This document shows, one piece after another, positions 47,651-60,568 of a stretch of DNA of 64,000 nucleotides. The translations under genes and the position numbers were made by a program. Origin of the DNA: Pyrus communis (lineage: Eukaryota > Streptophyta > Magnoliopsida > Rosales > Rosaceae); the NCBI RefSeq assembly GCF_963583255.1, contig NC_084813.1:5566001-5630000 (forward strand), in the 5' to 3' direction. Below the pieces are notes generated by a model, which saw only the letters and a program-made list of their open reading frames with translations, ran no database searches and was not told the DNA's origin. Positions within the stretch are counted from its first letter, which is position 1; the number at the start of each line of letters is the position of its first letter.

Positions 47651-48378
47651 GTTGCCTAGTGTAGGATTCGGCCAAACTGTGTCTCTCTATAGCCCTAGAC
47701 TGTTGTTTGTTACGTATATGAAAGTTAAGGTTGAAAGCTTGTGTGACTCAATCTAAAAAGTGACGATTGAACCAATTAGTTTACATGATGGTGTTGCCTA
47801 AAAGATAACAGATTTAGATGTGACTCATTCCTACTCGTAACGAAGAGATGCAATGAGGAAAAGATACCAATCTCATTCCTACACATAAATGCATTTATGA
47901 TGGTGTGTCATTCCTACACAACTTCGGGTTGTGTGATGACTGAATGTTATCTTGATAGACGTTGTGAGATTCAGAATTGAATAACCATTCTTATATGTAA
48001 TAATGAGGCGTATGGTGGTTAAATTATGAAATTTGTGGCAATTGGACCCTTGTGATTACTCGAAAATGATGAAAGGCGAGTGGTGAGTCACAATCTGAAG
48101 GGAATGACGAAATAATATTGACAGTGATGATATTGATGGTTGATACGTTATACAGAGAAATGTCATATGTGGATGTGGTACTACTTTGACATTTAATCAT
48201 TTGATGTTATTTTTTTTCACATATGTTGTATTATTGTCACTCACACGAGCTTCGCAGCTTATCCGGGTTTTGCTTTGCCCGGTCTGTCCTTATGACGTAG
48301 GGTTATTTTGCAGAGTAACGGGTAGCAATTAGAGGAGAAGATTGTAGGTGGTGTAGCTATTATGAGCAGTGCACTTGA

Positions 48379-50202
48379 TGAAGGAAGATTTGTGAAAAAC
48401 AAGTTCATTTGAGCAACATCAACAACATGCAATTAACAATTAAAAGGCGGAATCATGTTTATATGCACTCAAAAACAAAACTTAACCCATGAACTTCAAA
48501 GCCTAGTAGATAGGTGAACCAAGACTCAACTCAAAACAAAGTGAGTTGAGAAATCAATACCTTTGTAGATTCCTCTTTGCATAAGCAAAGGCTAATCACC
48601 CAAAGAGATGGCCTTCATTCCTTGCATCTTAGATCCATGGATTTGGATGGATGAAAAGGTTTCTCCAAGTTCCCAAAATTGAGAACCTCTAAGTCTCCAC
48701 ACCAATGCATATTGAAGAAGAAATGAGTGACCTAGAGGAAGTAAGATTGCTAGCTTTTCCCCTCTAGATTGGCCGGCCTCTTTGAGAGCAAAGGGAAGTT
48801 TGTGTTCTCATCTTTACTCCTAAGAAAACCCTTAAGATGAAATGGCTATAAAGATGTCTTTATACCACCTCACAACGGAGTGGCAAACTTGCAATTAAGC
48901 CAATGCAATTAAGCCAAGTTCACTACCCTCCTCTAAATGGCCGGCCTAAGGGGATTTATTGGGCTATTTGGGCCTTTGTGAATCATTATTCATTAAGTTG
49001 TCATACAACTTAAGTCAATGGACTTGACGTTCGAAGCCCATTGGGCCTTAAGGTCCAAAACTATCTCGAGGTCTTTAACGAACTTATTCGTTTGATTAAT
49101 TAACATATTAATTAATCCTTGCCATAAATAATTAAACCATTTAATTATTCTTACTCATCTCCGTTGAATCTTCAATCTTTACCTTACACGGTGTACGATC
49201 CATTAGGTTCCTTTTAGCGAGGCAATGGGCGATTCAAACTCTTTCAAATCGATTGTGAATTGGAACTTACTTTCAATTCTCCCGTAAGTGATAATACACT
49301 TTTAGGGCTTCCACAAACCATGGTTGACGCCTAGCAGCATGTCATGGTTACCCAAGCTAATCAGAAGAGGTGGAGAACCTATTCAGTTTTAGGATTACAA
49401 ATGCAATACGGTCTTTCTCTAATACAATACTCTTGACCACATTGTTTGGTTTGATATTTTATTCATGTCTACTATCCAATGTGAGTCTTGTGCTTATATG
49501 ATTACCTTGAATGTGATTTGGAACACATTCCTAAATCTCATTCATACTTTGGCCAAAGATTCTTAATCATATCATAGAGTATTCTCCCTCAAACAGTTTG
49601 AAGGTTAGAGATCCCTTGTTGCGCATTCACTTGCCTCCATGGCTAAGTGGCTTAACCCCAACGATGTCGCGGACACCCTCCTGATGGAGTGACTTTGACA
49701 TAATCAAAGATTAAGGACCTAACCACAAGACAACTGTGATGCCTCAGGTCAAAAGACTAATTTGCATTATCCCAACCATAAGTTCTCATGTGACATGAAT
49801 ATGAGAACTCTTCGTTGATCGTGTTCAGTGAACTCATTCTCTATTGAGCACCTACGTACTTGTCTTGATGTCACACACACCAATGACTCGAGACTAGTCA
49901 CTCTCCCTGAGAGAAGACATAGCACGTACTGATCTTAACGGACTGTCAATGCCCAATTGACAATCCTATGATCAGGAACGTTTAGGATGTGTCAACGAAA
50001 GAATGGTCTCATGAATCTAACTTCTTTAGATCGCATTCTTCCAATCACATATTCCTTAGACTTATCGTTTAAGCATATAACATTTATATGAGACGGCTCA
50101 AACAATAATCTTTGCCCTTTACATTTAAACTACATTAGTTTAACTTTGTGAAATGTCCGTAAAGTATCATCATATGATTGGTTTTAGGGCACATTTCCAA
50201 CA
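48379..50202 (-). repeat. 3' LTR of the young element
   Basis: 1824 bp, ends TG...CA on the plus strand, same length as its partner. Differences from the partner include GAGATGGCC versus GAGAGGGCC and GTCGCGG versus GTCGTGG. Confidence 0.95.
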
Positions 50203-53200
50203 ATCTCCCACTTGCACTAGAGCCAATCAGCTTGGTTATCAGTGATGATACCTCTTCTGTAATTCATTTCATAAATGGCTGAGTAGTAGGCCTAAACAAG
50301 ATGGATATCTATATGTTATCCATAGAAGCAACCTTGAGAATAACGACGTCACCATTATTCATGATTCCCAATCATGTGGTTCAGTCTCTCATTTGAGTTC
50401 GGACCTTGATGAGACCTTGATTCCCTGGCTTGAGCTATCGCCCCATTAGTGTCATACACTTTCTGGTTGGAACTGAATAAAGAGTTCATAAATGAACTTT
50501 CCCATCCAAACAACATTGTTGTAAACTTCTATATGGCAATATATTTTGCATTCATAATGGAACACACTAAAGTCATTACTTTAATGTTTCCATCCAAATA
50601 TCTTTTTAGTCATAATAAAGAGATATATGTTTATCTCTTCATTCATAATGAAGAAATATCCAATGATGGATTAGATTCATAATCTAATACATTTATGCTT
50701 CCATTACGTTACTCTAATTCTTTCTCAATTATTGAGTAATATATCCTTTAGTATTTCTCAAATACTTAAGGACTCACTTGACAGTTGCCATGGTTCTGAT
50801 CCTGGGCTTGCACTGATATTGTCTTGTACCTTTCTAGGTACATCTTATATCAATGTTTTTCATACAATATGAAATACATAAATCACCTTTCTGCTTATGC
50901 ATAAAGGATTCTATTTACGCATTATTTCTTTGGGAGTCAAATGGTACATTCCCTTTGAGAAGAACAACTTCCTAGTCTCACTAGAATTGTCATTCTAATT
51001 GAAGTTTATCATCAAATGAGAAACTTCCTAGCATCTCTTGTCTATTTTAGGGATTGATATAATCCAACTATATCTTGAAATATATCATTATAGATTTCCA
51101 TTCCATTATATAGACTATATCTTCCATATACATTCTATCGTTATAGAATAACTTTAACGAAGAAGTACTCTTTTCATTTCCAAAAAATTAATATATCATA
51201 TATATATATTTAAATTTAGGAATACGATTAACTCCCACTAATCTTTTGTAAACCTAGTAAACAAAAGATTCATTTACATCTTTATGAGAAATCAAACAAT
51301 TGATCTTTTCTCATAAGACGCTTATAGCTCCCACTAGCTTGCTAAGATCCATGATGGATGGATCTCTACAACTAACCTGTCTTGTGATTTATAGTTTTAG
51401 ACATATATTATCAAGACTATCTTAATAATGGTTTCGGAAACCCATATTATGTCCAAACATTAAATCACCATTTAGTTGTAGCTAGCAATCTTCGAATTAA
51501 TTGAAACCAAGACTACGTCAAAGATGGTTTCTTCAAAGTCAACCATTCTCTTTGAGTGTAGTCACCTTAAGCTACCAATTAGCTGTGAAGGTTTCATTAT
51601 TTCGGGTCAAATGGTACTTTACCATTTCCTTGAGTATATATCGTATATACACTCAATGTAGTCATAAGGATTTTCATTCTTATTTCTTTCGAATTAAGAG
51701 GTGCAACTCTATGACATAGTCATAAAGTTCAAACCATTCAACTGAGACGGTTTATAAATCCTTCTGGACTACCTTGGAGCTTGTGGTATAGGAACTAGGT
51801 TGTCTTAGAAGTATATATCATATATATATGGGTGATTGATAATGTCCAACGAACTAAATCTTATTCATGTTCATTCTTCTCCTAATGGAGAAATTCATTA
51901 TCTTACGATGCTACTTTCCTTGATATTTTTCAAGGAAATTAATCTAAAGTGTTACTTTTTCCTTGGATCAAATCTAAGGAGGTAAATACTTTAGATGTCT
52001 TACCCATCTACTTACATTTCTTGAATTCTTTGAAACCTTTTGCAAAGTATTCGGACTTGTGTTTATTCAAAATAAACTATAGTCCAACCGAGAGTGATCT
52101 TCGGTGAATGTCATACAACATGAGTAGTATTATGTTGTGGACAAGTGCCACTAACATCTAAGTGAATTAACCTCAACAACTTTGTGATTCTTTCTTCTTT
52201 CCAAAAGAATAAAGATTCGAACATTTCGCCTCTATACAATTTTAACAAGAAGGTATTGGATCCGGATCTAACGATCCAAAGCATCCATCTATGACCAACT
52301 CGTAACTTATGTTTTAGAGGTATCACAACTCAGTTGGGATTAGTCACTACCTTGCAGCCTTTTGGGTTTTAAGCATCATCGTATTCTAAACAGTTAAACT
52401 ACCACATCATCTCTACTATAGAGACAACCAATTAAATTACAATAATCTAATTATTGATTAATAAAGAACAATGTTTTGTCAAATAAAACATTTATCCATC
52501 TCTACTATAGTGACGGATTTAAGTTCCTTAAAATTGGAATGTAAAGACAATCTTTAGTATTTTCCAATTTCTTTGGTAGTTCATATGAGGAAGTAAGTAC
52601 AATCCGCTTTCGCAGAGATCTATATTTTATTCACTTTCCGAATGTGAAGTACTTTCTCTTCTCTCATTAATCTTCTACTTTTTATTAGCACACTTTTACA
52701 ACAATTGTAAATCATAGTTACTAATACGGAATCAAGCATTCAAGTAGAAGAACCAACTGTTTTGAACTATTTCAAGAACATATTACAACACCTTCGAAAG
52801 GTGTGTTCTTGACACTTGCAAGACATTTCTTGCAAATACCCCTTCCAATGTCCATCCTTTCATAAAGAAAGTTTGTTCCCTTGGAGTTATTTTGCCTTCT
52901 TCATTTGACTTCTCCTTTGACTACAATAGTCATGGTCCCTAAACTCCCACTATCTCTCTTGAAACTTATTTCAATTGTGTTATACACATCAAACAATTTG
53001 GAGAGTGTGTGGTTATTGTTCACTATATAGTTTAAAATAAACTTAGTGAACCATTAGGATAGGGACACAAAGGTGAAGTCCTTGCCTAATTTCCGTCTCG
53101 TTAAGTGGTTTAACACTTCAACACTCAATGATTCAAAATCATCATAAGTCCATGTTGATGGACTATTTTTGTCAACCAACCATTATGTTCTAAACATAAT

Positions 53201-54224
53201 TACAAACTTTCAAGAGTTGTTCAAGGCAACTCTCATTTCTTCATACAACAATTTGTAAGTGAAGAATCATGGCACATAAAGCGTCCATGCCCTTGTGCTT
53301 ACTTCAAAAGTTCCTTGTTTATGTAACAAAGAAACAAGCACTAAAGTTTGTGTTGATTAAGGGTTGTTCAAAGCAACTCTTATTTCTTCATACAACAATT
53401 TGTATTTGAAGAATTATGACATTAAAAGTGTTGTCCTTCTCATGTTAGACTTCTCTAACATATTCTTCCAATGATACATTATCAATAGGAAGATTGTGAG
53501 GATGAGACTACTTAGTTACATCTACAAGCCATTAAAGACAATCTATGAGATTGTAGAACTAAGTCCGGAAATTAAAGCATTCGGCTTTTCTTTGTCAAGT
53601 TTTGGATAGCGTTTGCAAATATATTGGTAAACAAATACATAACGAATATAAATTGATTGATTTTAAGCCATTTGATTCGGGTCTTTAAATCAAATAGCAC
53701 CACCCACTATTTTTGGCAAATTCCATATCCCTCATCGGAATTCGAGAGTTTTGTTGAACTCTTAGCGGGGTATGGGAGACTCACCATTACCAAGCCCACC
53801 TCAGAATTATATCATGTTGGTTAGCAAAAATAATGATGAGAGATTAACACTTTAGTCATTTACAACTCTTGTAATTACCCATCTAGTTTGGCCTCTAGAG
53901 AATGAATGCCTCAGAATTATATCATGTTGGCACCATTGCACTTAGTTAAGTTATTCCCACCATGCTTAGTTTATGTAGAGGTTCAAGCACAACCTCAGAA
54001 TTATATCATGTTGGTCATACTCGTTGTCTACACTCACCTCATCATATGTTTATGGACTCCTCCTGGATGTAAGCACATACTTTGTACTTCCCCATTATAG
54101 GGTGAAGCCGGTGCATGAGTCACAAACGATTGGAGCCCACCACGGTGGAAGGCCACGAAGAGATATTCAAAGCATCTCTCGCTTATCAACTTAATAATGG
54201 TTTGTTGAGGGTTTTAGGTCTCAT

Positions 54225-54266
<42 letters not shown>

Positions 54267-54620
54267 TTTTAATCATAATTAAAACAATTTTGGTCCTATT
54301 ACAACTATTGATCCATATGATTGATTTAGTTGTATATAATACTCCCACTAAGCTTTTAAAACGGTTTTTAAAGCAAGAGTATATGATACGACTAATATAA
54401 GGTTTGCATTCATTGATGGACTATATAGTTGCCTTAGGGCCTTAGGATGACTATGAACCTTTGATTCGATTCAACACGAGCCTAGTGTTGAATCTCGGTC
54501 TAGGGATGGTGATTGATTTTAGTTACGCGTTTAATCACATTAAGGCGTGTTGTCTTATTGGGCGTTGGACCCAACTACTCCAATTTCATGCATATCGAAT
54601 AAAACAAGAAAGGAGTACTT

Positions 54621-54728
54621 CAAAGTAAATAAGAGCTTATGCTCTTTTACAACAATTGATCAAATCAAATTACTTTAAAGTAAAGAAGAGCTTATGCTCT
54701 TTTACAACAATTGATCATATCAAATTAC
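54621..54728. repeat. 55-bp tandem duplication
   Basis: Both copies carry AAGAGCTTATGCTCTTTTAC followed by AACAATTGATCA and differ at a few bases. The core GAGCTTATGCTC is itself a short palindrome. Confidence 0.85.
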
Positions 54729-55928
54729 AACCAAAATTTAATCTACACATTCCCATGGTTCAAACAAATTTGAAACGGCCTTTCACATAGCTCAATTATA
54801 GTAGGCTTAGGTTCATAATCACCATTTCTTTAATTAATTAACGCTTTAACTAATTAAACTTGAATGCAACATTTTCATTTGGTTTTTGTATCCATAGAAT
54901 TGATTTAAATGGAGCTAAATGAAATGAAAATCCAATTCTCATTTAAAGAGACAAAACAATTTTGTTCTCTACCTAATTTGGGCCAAAATGCTATGACCTC
55001 AACTTGTTTGGGCCATAGTGCAATTAACCTCAACTTTTGGGCTATTTTGCAAAAACTTAAACTTTTGGGGTCACTTTGTAAAAACACAAAAGTCCACTAC
55101 TTCATGTAATTACAACTAGAACCCAAAAATTTCCACAAAAGCTAAAACTTCATTAAAGGAGCAAAACAATTTGTCCTTTTAGTGATTTTGGACCTTTACG
55201 TAAAAACGTAAACTTTTGGGTCAAAGTACAAATACACAAAAGTATCAAAACTTTATGTAATTGCATAAAAGCCCCACAAGGACCCTAATTGAGTAGGGTG
55301 GCCGGTTTTGAAGCAAAGTAATAAAAAAAAATTTCAAAGTTTTTGTAAGTGGGGTGTGTGAAATGGAATAAATCATTACACACCTACCCACTAAAATTTC
55401 TTTAATTTTTCAAAATAAATATCTAATATATTTAAACATAAGAAATATTTCAAAACAAAAACTTTATGAAATAAATCAAAACTTAGAATCAAAACACCAA
55501 ACCTTTTGTTCTTGGCAAGAACATATCAAGAACAATGAAGAACATTCATGAAAAACCCTTAAGAGCTCCATGAACATTCTTCACCCAAAAACATCCCAAA
55601 ACCACTCAAACTTAAGGGAAATAACATACAACCATACTAGGGTATATAGGGGTTCCATAAGTCACTTTAAAACACTTTTAACAAGTCAAACAAGAACCCA
55701 AAAATCCACCCTTTGGATTTGGCCGAATTTCCCCAAAAACATGGCACCAAAATTTAGATCCAAAATTCATGCTCATATGAACTACATCTACAACATTTGA
55801 GATGGCAAATTTTCTAACAAAATTTACATTCAAAGAAGCAAGAATAAAGCTTGTAACAATTACAACATTCAAATCACAAACTATGAACTACAAAACCTAA
55901 AAGGATTCACCAACTACTAGACTTAGGC

Positions 55929-55941
55929 TCTTGATACCACT
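55929..55941 (-). other. Primer-binding site of the young element
   Basis: TGGTATCAAGAGC on the minus strand, next to the inner end of the 5' LTR. It complements the 3' end of plant initiator tRNA-Met, the usual primer of copia-type and many LARD elements. Confidence 0.8.
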
Positions 55942-57765
55942 TGAAGGAAGATTTGTGAAAAACAAGTTCATTTGAGCAACATCAACAACATGCAATTAAC
56001 AATTAAAAGGCGGAATCATGTTTATATGCACTCAAAAACAAAACTTAACCCATGAACTTCAAAGCCTAGTAGATAGGTGAACCAAGACTCAACTCAAAAC
56101 AAAGTGAGTTGAGAAATCAATACCTTTGTAGATTCCTCTTTGCATAAGCAAAGGCTAATCACCCAAAGAGAGGGCCTTCATTCCTTGCATCTTAGATCCA
56201 TGGATTTGGATGGATGAAAAGGTTTCTCCAAGTTCCCAAAATTGAGAACCTCTAAGTCTCCACACCAAGGCATATTGAAGAAGAAATGAGTGACCTAGAG
56301 GAAGTAAGATTGCTAGCTTTTCCCCTCTAGATTGGCCGGCCTCTTTGAGAGCAAAGGGAAGTTTGTGTTCTCATCTTTACTCCTAAGAAAACCCTTAAGA
56401 TGAAATGGCTATAAAGATGTCTTTATACCACCTCACAATGGAGTGGCAAACTTGCAATTAAGCCAATGCAATTAAGCCAAGTTCACTACCCTCCTCTAAA
56501 TGGCCGGCCTAAGGGGATTTATTGGGCTATTTGGGCCTTTGTGAATCATTATTCATTAAGTTGTCATACAACTTAAGTCAATGGACTTGACGTTCGAAGC
56601 CCATTGGGCCTTAAGGTCCAAAACTATCCCGAGGTCTTTAACGAACTTATTCGTTTGATTAATTAACATATTAATTAATCCTTGCCATAAATAATTAAAC
56701 CATTTAATTATTCTTACTCATCTCCGTTGAATCTTCAATCTTTACCTTACACGGTGTACGATCCATTAGGTTCATTTTAGCGAGGCAGTGGGCGATTCAA
56801 ACTCTTTCAAATCGATTGTGAATTGGAACTTACTTTCAATTCTCCCGTTAGTGATAATACACTTTTAGGGCTTCCACAAACCATGGTTGACGCCTAGCAG
56901 CATGTCATGGTTACCCAAGCTAATCAGAAGAGGTGGAGAACCTATTCAGTTTTAGGATTACAAATGCAATACGGTCTTTCTCTAATACAATACTCTTGAC
57001 CACATTGTTTGGTTTGATATTTTATTCATGTCTACTATCCAATGTGAGTCTTGTGCTTATATGATTACCTTGAATGTGATTTGGAACACATTCCTAAATC
57101 TCATTCATACTTTGGCCAAAGATTCTTAATCATATCATAGAGTATTCTCCCTCAAACAGTTTGAAGGTTAGAGATCCCTTGTTGCGCATTCACTTGCCTC
57201 CATGGCTAAGTGGCTTAACCCCAACGATGTCGTGGACACCCTTCTGATGGAGTGACTTTGACATAATCAAAGATTAAGGACCTAACCACAAGACAACTGT
57301 GATGCCTCAGGTCAAAAGACTAATTTGCATTATCCCAACCATGAGTTCTCATGTGACATGAATATGAGAACTCTTCGTTGATCGTGTTCAGTGAACTCAT
57401 TCTCTATTGAGCACCTACGTACTTGTCTTGATGTCACACACACCAATGACTCGAGACTAGTCACTCTCCCTGAGAGAAGACATAGCACGTACTGATCTTA
57501 ACGGACTGTCAATGCCCAATTGACAATCCTATGACCAGGAACGTTTAGGATGTGTCAACGAAAGAATGGTCTCATGAATCTAACTTCTTTAAATCGCATT
57601 CTTCCAATCACATATTCCTTGGACTTATCGTTTAAGCATATAACATTTATATGAGACGGCTCAAACAATAATCTTTGCCCTTTACATTTAAACTACATTA
57701 GTTTAACTTTGTGAAATGTCCGTAAAGTATCATCATATGATTGGTTTTAGGGCACATTTCCAACA
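55942..57765 (-). repeat. 5' LTR of the young element
   Basis: 1824 bp, almost identical to 48379-50202. It begins TGTTGGAAATGTGCCC on the minus strand. Confidence 0.95.
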
Positions 57766-58287
57766 CTTGAGAATAGGATTGCCACTCTTTGTTGTAAGTT
57801 ACTTTCATTGATGCTTTGATGTATATTATATGTATGAGTCTTGGTGACTATATATTTTATATTGTACCGCTACAGTCCTCGATCGTGCGTTGATTTCGGG
57901 TGTATCTTGGGATCTGGCCGTGACAGTAATTGCATCCAACAATTGCAAACGTTGGGATTAAGCCATTATATATATGGTTGCAGGATTAAATGAAAGCATG
58001 CTTTTTAATCTTTCATTGAGAAACACATATCAATTGGCCAAGAATTCAAGTTCTAGTGCAAGAACTTAGATTAGATAGTTATATCCTGCAAGATAGATGT
58101 CTGCGAACTATTGCACTGGTGTGGGGATGCATTTCTGTCTTAGGAGATTGCTATCTTTTCGAAAACAAGTCAGTGATATTTGTTGTGATTTTATTTACAA
58201 CTTCATTAATTATTCATATTGTGGTTTAATTATTACATATATTATATAATCCGTATTTGATTGGTTTTAACAATCTAAGACAAAAAT

Positions 58288-58690
58288 ATGGATCAATCAA
58301 ATGTTTGTGTCATTAAGCAACACATTGAGAAACCTGAGAAATTCAAGGGAGTTGATTTCAAACGTTGGCAACATAAGATTTTGTTTTACTTGACAACTTT
58401 GAACTTGAGTCATATCATTATAACTGAAGCCCTTAAAGTAGCAGAATAGGGAGATATCAATGCTGAAATTCTGTAGGCCATGGAAGCTTGGACTCACAGT
58501 GAATTTCTATGTAGGAACCTTGGACTCACAGTGAATTTCTATGTAGGAACTACATTTTGAATGCTTTAGATGACCCTCCTTCATATAAGACGGCTAAGGA
58601 ACTGCGGGAGTTCTGGACAAAAAATATAAGTCTTAAGTGCCTAGTTCCGAGAAGTTTGTGATTGAAAAATTTCTGTATTATAGGCTTTAT
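58288..58690 (+). pseudogene. copia gag remnant
   Basis: From the ATG at 58288 the frame reads EKPEKFKGVDFKRWQHK and FYLTTLNLSHII, the conserved start of copia Gag, and stops at TAG 58447-58449. Further similarity (NALDD, KTAKEL) continues in other frames with more stops. A 32-bp tandem duplication lies inside. No LTRs or pol were found next to it. Confidence 0.8.
58487..58550 (+). repeat. 32-bp tandem duplication in the gag remnant
   Basis: CTTGGACTCACAGTGAATTT plus 12 more bases, present twice in direct succession without differences (58487-58518 and 58519-58550). Confidence 0.9.
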
Positions 58691-60055
58691 TTGACAGAAC
58701 CATTTAGCCGTCCAATTTGGACCGACTCGCTTTGGGATCAGTCAATCTGACAGATAGAATTAATGAATAATATAGGAGGAGATTTCTTGTTTTTCGTGTA
58801 CACGCCACAAGTGCAAGGTCTCATCCTTACAAGCTTTAGGGCACGATGTTTAAAGGCACACGTCATGAATCCAAACCGGCTCCACTTCAACTCTAAGAGT
58901 TGGATCAAACATACATAAAGATTGAAGACTAAACGATACGTATTCCAGCATATTTTGAAATGCATGGTTTTTGGATAGCAATCCATCCTTAAGGGAATGG
59001 GTTGCATCTCAAAGGCATAGTTAAGGGCAATTGTGAGACCATGATTTTCTAAAGCCGAGTAAAGCTGATCCGAATACAGTTATCTTAGGAGTCTAGTCAT
59101 GGACACAATAGATTTGGGCGGAGCTGGATCATACGGAGTAGCGGTGCCACCATCACCTTATTCCAGGGCAATATGCAGAGTCCAAGCAATTTAGCCGGAT
59201 GACCATGCTTCATCTACCATTGTTGTCGTGTCTTCCATCTTTAACACCGTCAAAGGAAGAAATGACTCGTGTCACGAATTTGATCCACATGATTTGTGCC
59301 GACTTTAGACCTACATCACTCACCAGAGTCGTTAAGGGAATTGATGCAGAACATGAAATGAAAACATACATTTGGTATATCGCACAATAAATTATTGAAA
59401 GATAAATTTATATACTGGAATAAAGAGGGTGTTGTAAAACAATAGATTGCTGGCTGATTACGGAGAAATGCTTGCAAGAATAGCCCTTATAGCGAGAGAT
59501 TTTTCAGTCTGACCGGAACACGAGATGATACATCACGTGTCACTATACAAATTGTGGGATATGTGTGTTAAAAAGTTAATAACTTAAAAAATAAAATTTC
59601 TCATCACTTATATAAAAACATATGGTATACTATCTGTGTTCCGGTTATAATGAAAAATTTCTCCCTTGAAGCGAGTTTGTACATACTTGCTAGACACGTG
59701 GATTTCCACTTGGAGTAATAAATAGTGCAGTTTGGACTACTAAAACCAAAATAAAATGCTAATCAGGGAAGCTTCATTCCTAGATGGGAAGCTTCATTCC
59801 TAGATACATAAACACCACACATCCAGAGAAAAATAACACAAAAGCAAATACCTAATTGACAGGAAAATGAAAAACAACTCTATATGGATTTGAAAAACCA
59901 CCAAATGATGTGTTTGTATACACCTTAATATCGTATTTACTATAAACAAATGAAGTTGATATTGAACTCTAATTTGAATAAAAAATATTATGTCGATCGT
60001 TTTATATTGTGTGTAACATATGATAAATATCAATTATAAAAAAATTATTAGGCTG

Positions 60056-60443
60056 GCCGCCACACCGCCTAATATAAAGATTGTTTGAAAAAGTGATGTA
60101 CTTTGAGAACCACCAAGAGGTACTCTGCCGCCACACCGCCTACCGCCTATTATAAAGGATGGTTCGTGAAAAAGTGGTGTACTTTGAGAACCACCAAGAG
60201 GTACTCTGCCGCCACACCGCCTACCACCTATTATTTTGAGAACCACCAAGAGGTACTCTGCCGCCACACCGCCTACCACCTATTATAAAGGATGGTTCGT
60301 GAAAAAGTGGTGTACTTTGAGAACCACCAAGAGGTACTCTGCCGCCACACCGCCTACCACCTATTATAAAGGATGGTTCGTGAAAAAGTGGTGTACTTTG
60401 AGAACCACCAAGAGGTACTCCACCGCCACACCGCCTATTATAA
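60056..60443. repeat. 81-bp tandem array, five to six copies
   Basis: Copies begin GCCGCCACACCGCCTA at 60056, 60127, 60208, 60260, 60341 and 60422, so spacing is 71, 81, 52, 81 and 81 bp. The unit runs on through GGATGGTTCGTGAAAAAGTG and GAGAACCACCAAGAGGTAC. The 60208 copy lacks about 29 bp in the middle. The central copies are nearly identical and the outer ones diverge. Because 81 is divisible by three, the array is open over about 100 codons on both strands; this looks like a by-product of the repeat rather than a gene. Confidence 0.92.
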
Positions 60444-60568
60444 AGAATGTTTGCCGGTGCACACGTGGTTGTGCAGTTTTTTACATGCTTGATGGTTCGG
60501 TATCTTGTACCACACTCAAACAATTACGACATATTGACCAACACTAACAAATTATGTTACTTCCGTTC

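Larger units (their letters stand above)
50203..55941 (-). other. Non-coding interior of the young element
   Basis: 5.7 kb, AT-rich, no recognisable protein domain on either strand. It holds three spaced copies of a 22-bp motif (53799, 53909, 53993), a two-copy 55-bp tandem repeat at about 54621-54728, a repeated TTTCTTCATACAACAATTTG block (53236 and 53386 area) and a (TA)n run at 54231-54261. Confidence 0.75.
48379..57765 (-). mobile_element. Young non-autonomous LTR retrotransposon, 9.4 kb
   Basis: Two 1824-bp LTRs (48379-50202 and 55942-57765) flanked by a perfect CTTGA duplication (48374-48378 and 57766-57770). On the minus strand the LTR starts TGTTGGAAATGTGCCC. A primer site matching initiator tRNA-Met (TGGTATCAAGAG) follows the 5' LTR, and a purine tract AAGTGGGAGAT precedes the 3' LTR. 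The 5.7-kb interior is AT-rich and has no frame above about 80 codons and no protease, integrase or reverse-transcriptase motif, so it fits a large retrotransposon derivative (LARD). By eye the LTRs differ at about 13 positions, so insertion was recent. It lies inside the older LTR unit 45679-57925. Confidence 0.93.
45679..57925 (+). mobile_element. Solo-LTR-like unit (2.86 kb) split by a later insertion
   Basis: The outer ends are TGTGATATCC (45679) and GGCCGTGACA (57925), flanked by a perfect GTAAT duplication (45674-45678 and 57926-57930). Removing the nested element at 48379-57765 and one copy of its CTTGA duplication leaves about 2855 bp. That remainder has no protein domains and no internal LTR pair, so it is best read as one long LTR, probably gypsy-type, left by recombination. 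It carries a minisatellite at 47330-47650. Strand is by analogy with LTR 5' ends and is not certain. Confidence 0.75.

Noticed and set aside
60034..60547. Glycine-rich or repeat-protein gene on either strand
   Set aside because: Open only because the 81-bp repeat is divisible by three; no start context, no splice sites, and equal openness on both strands.
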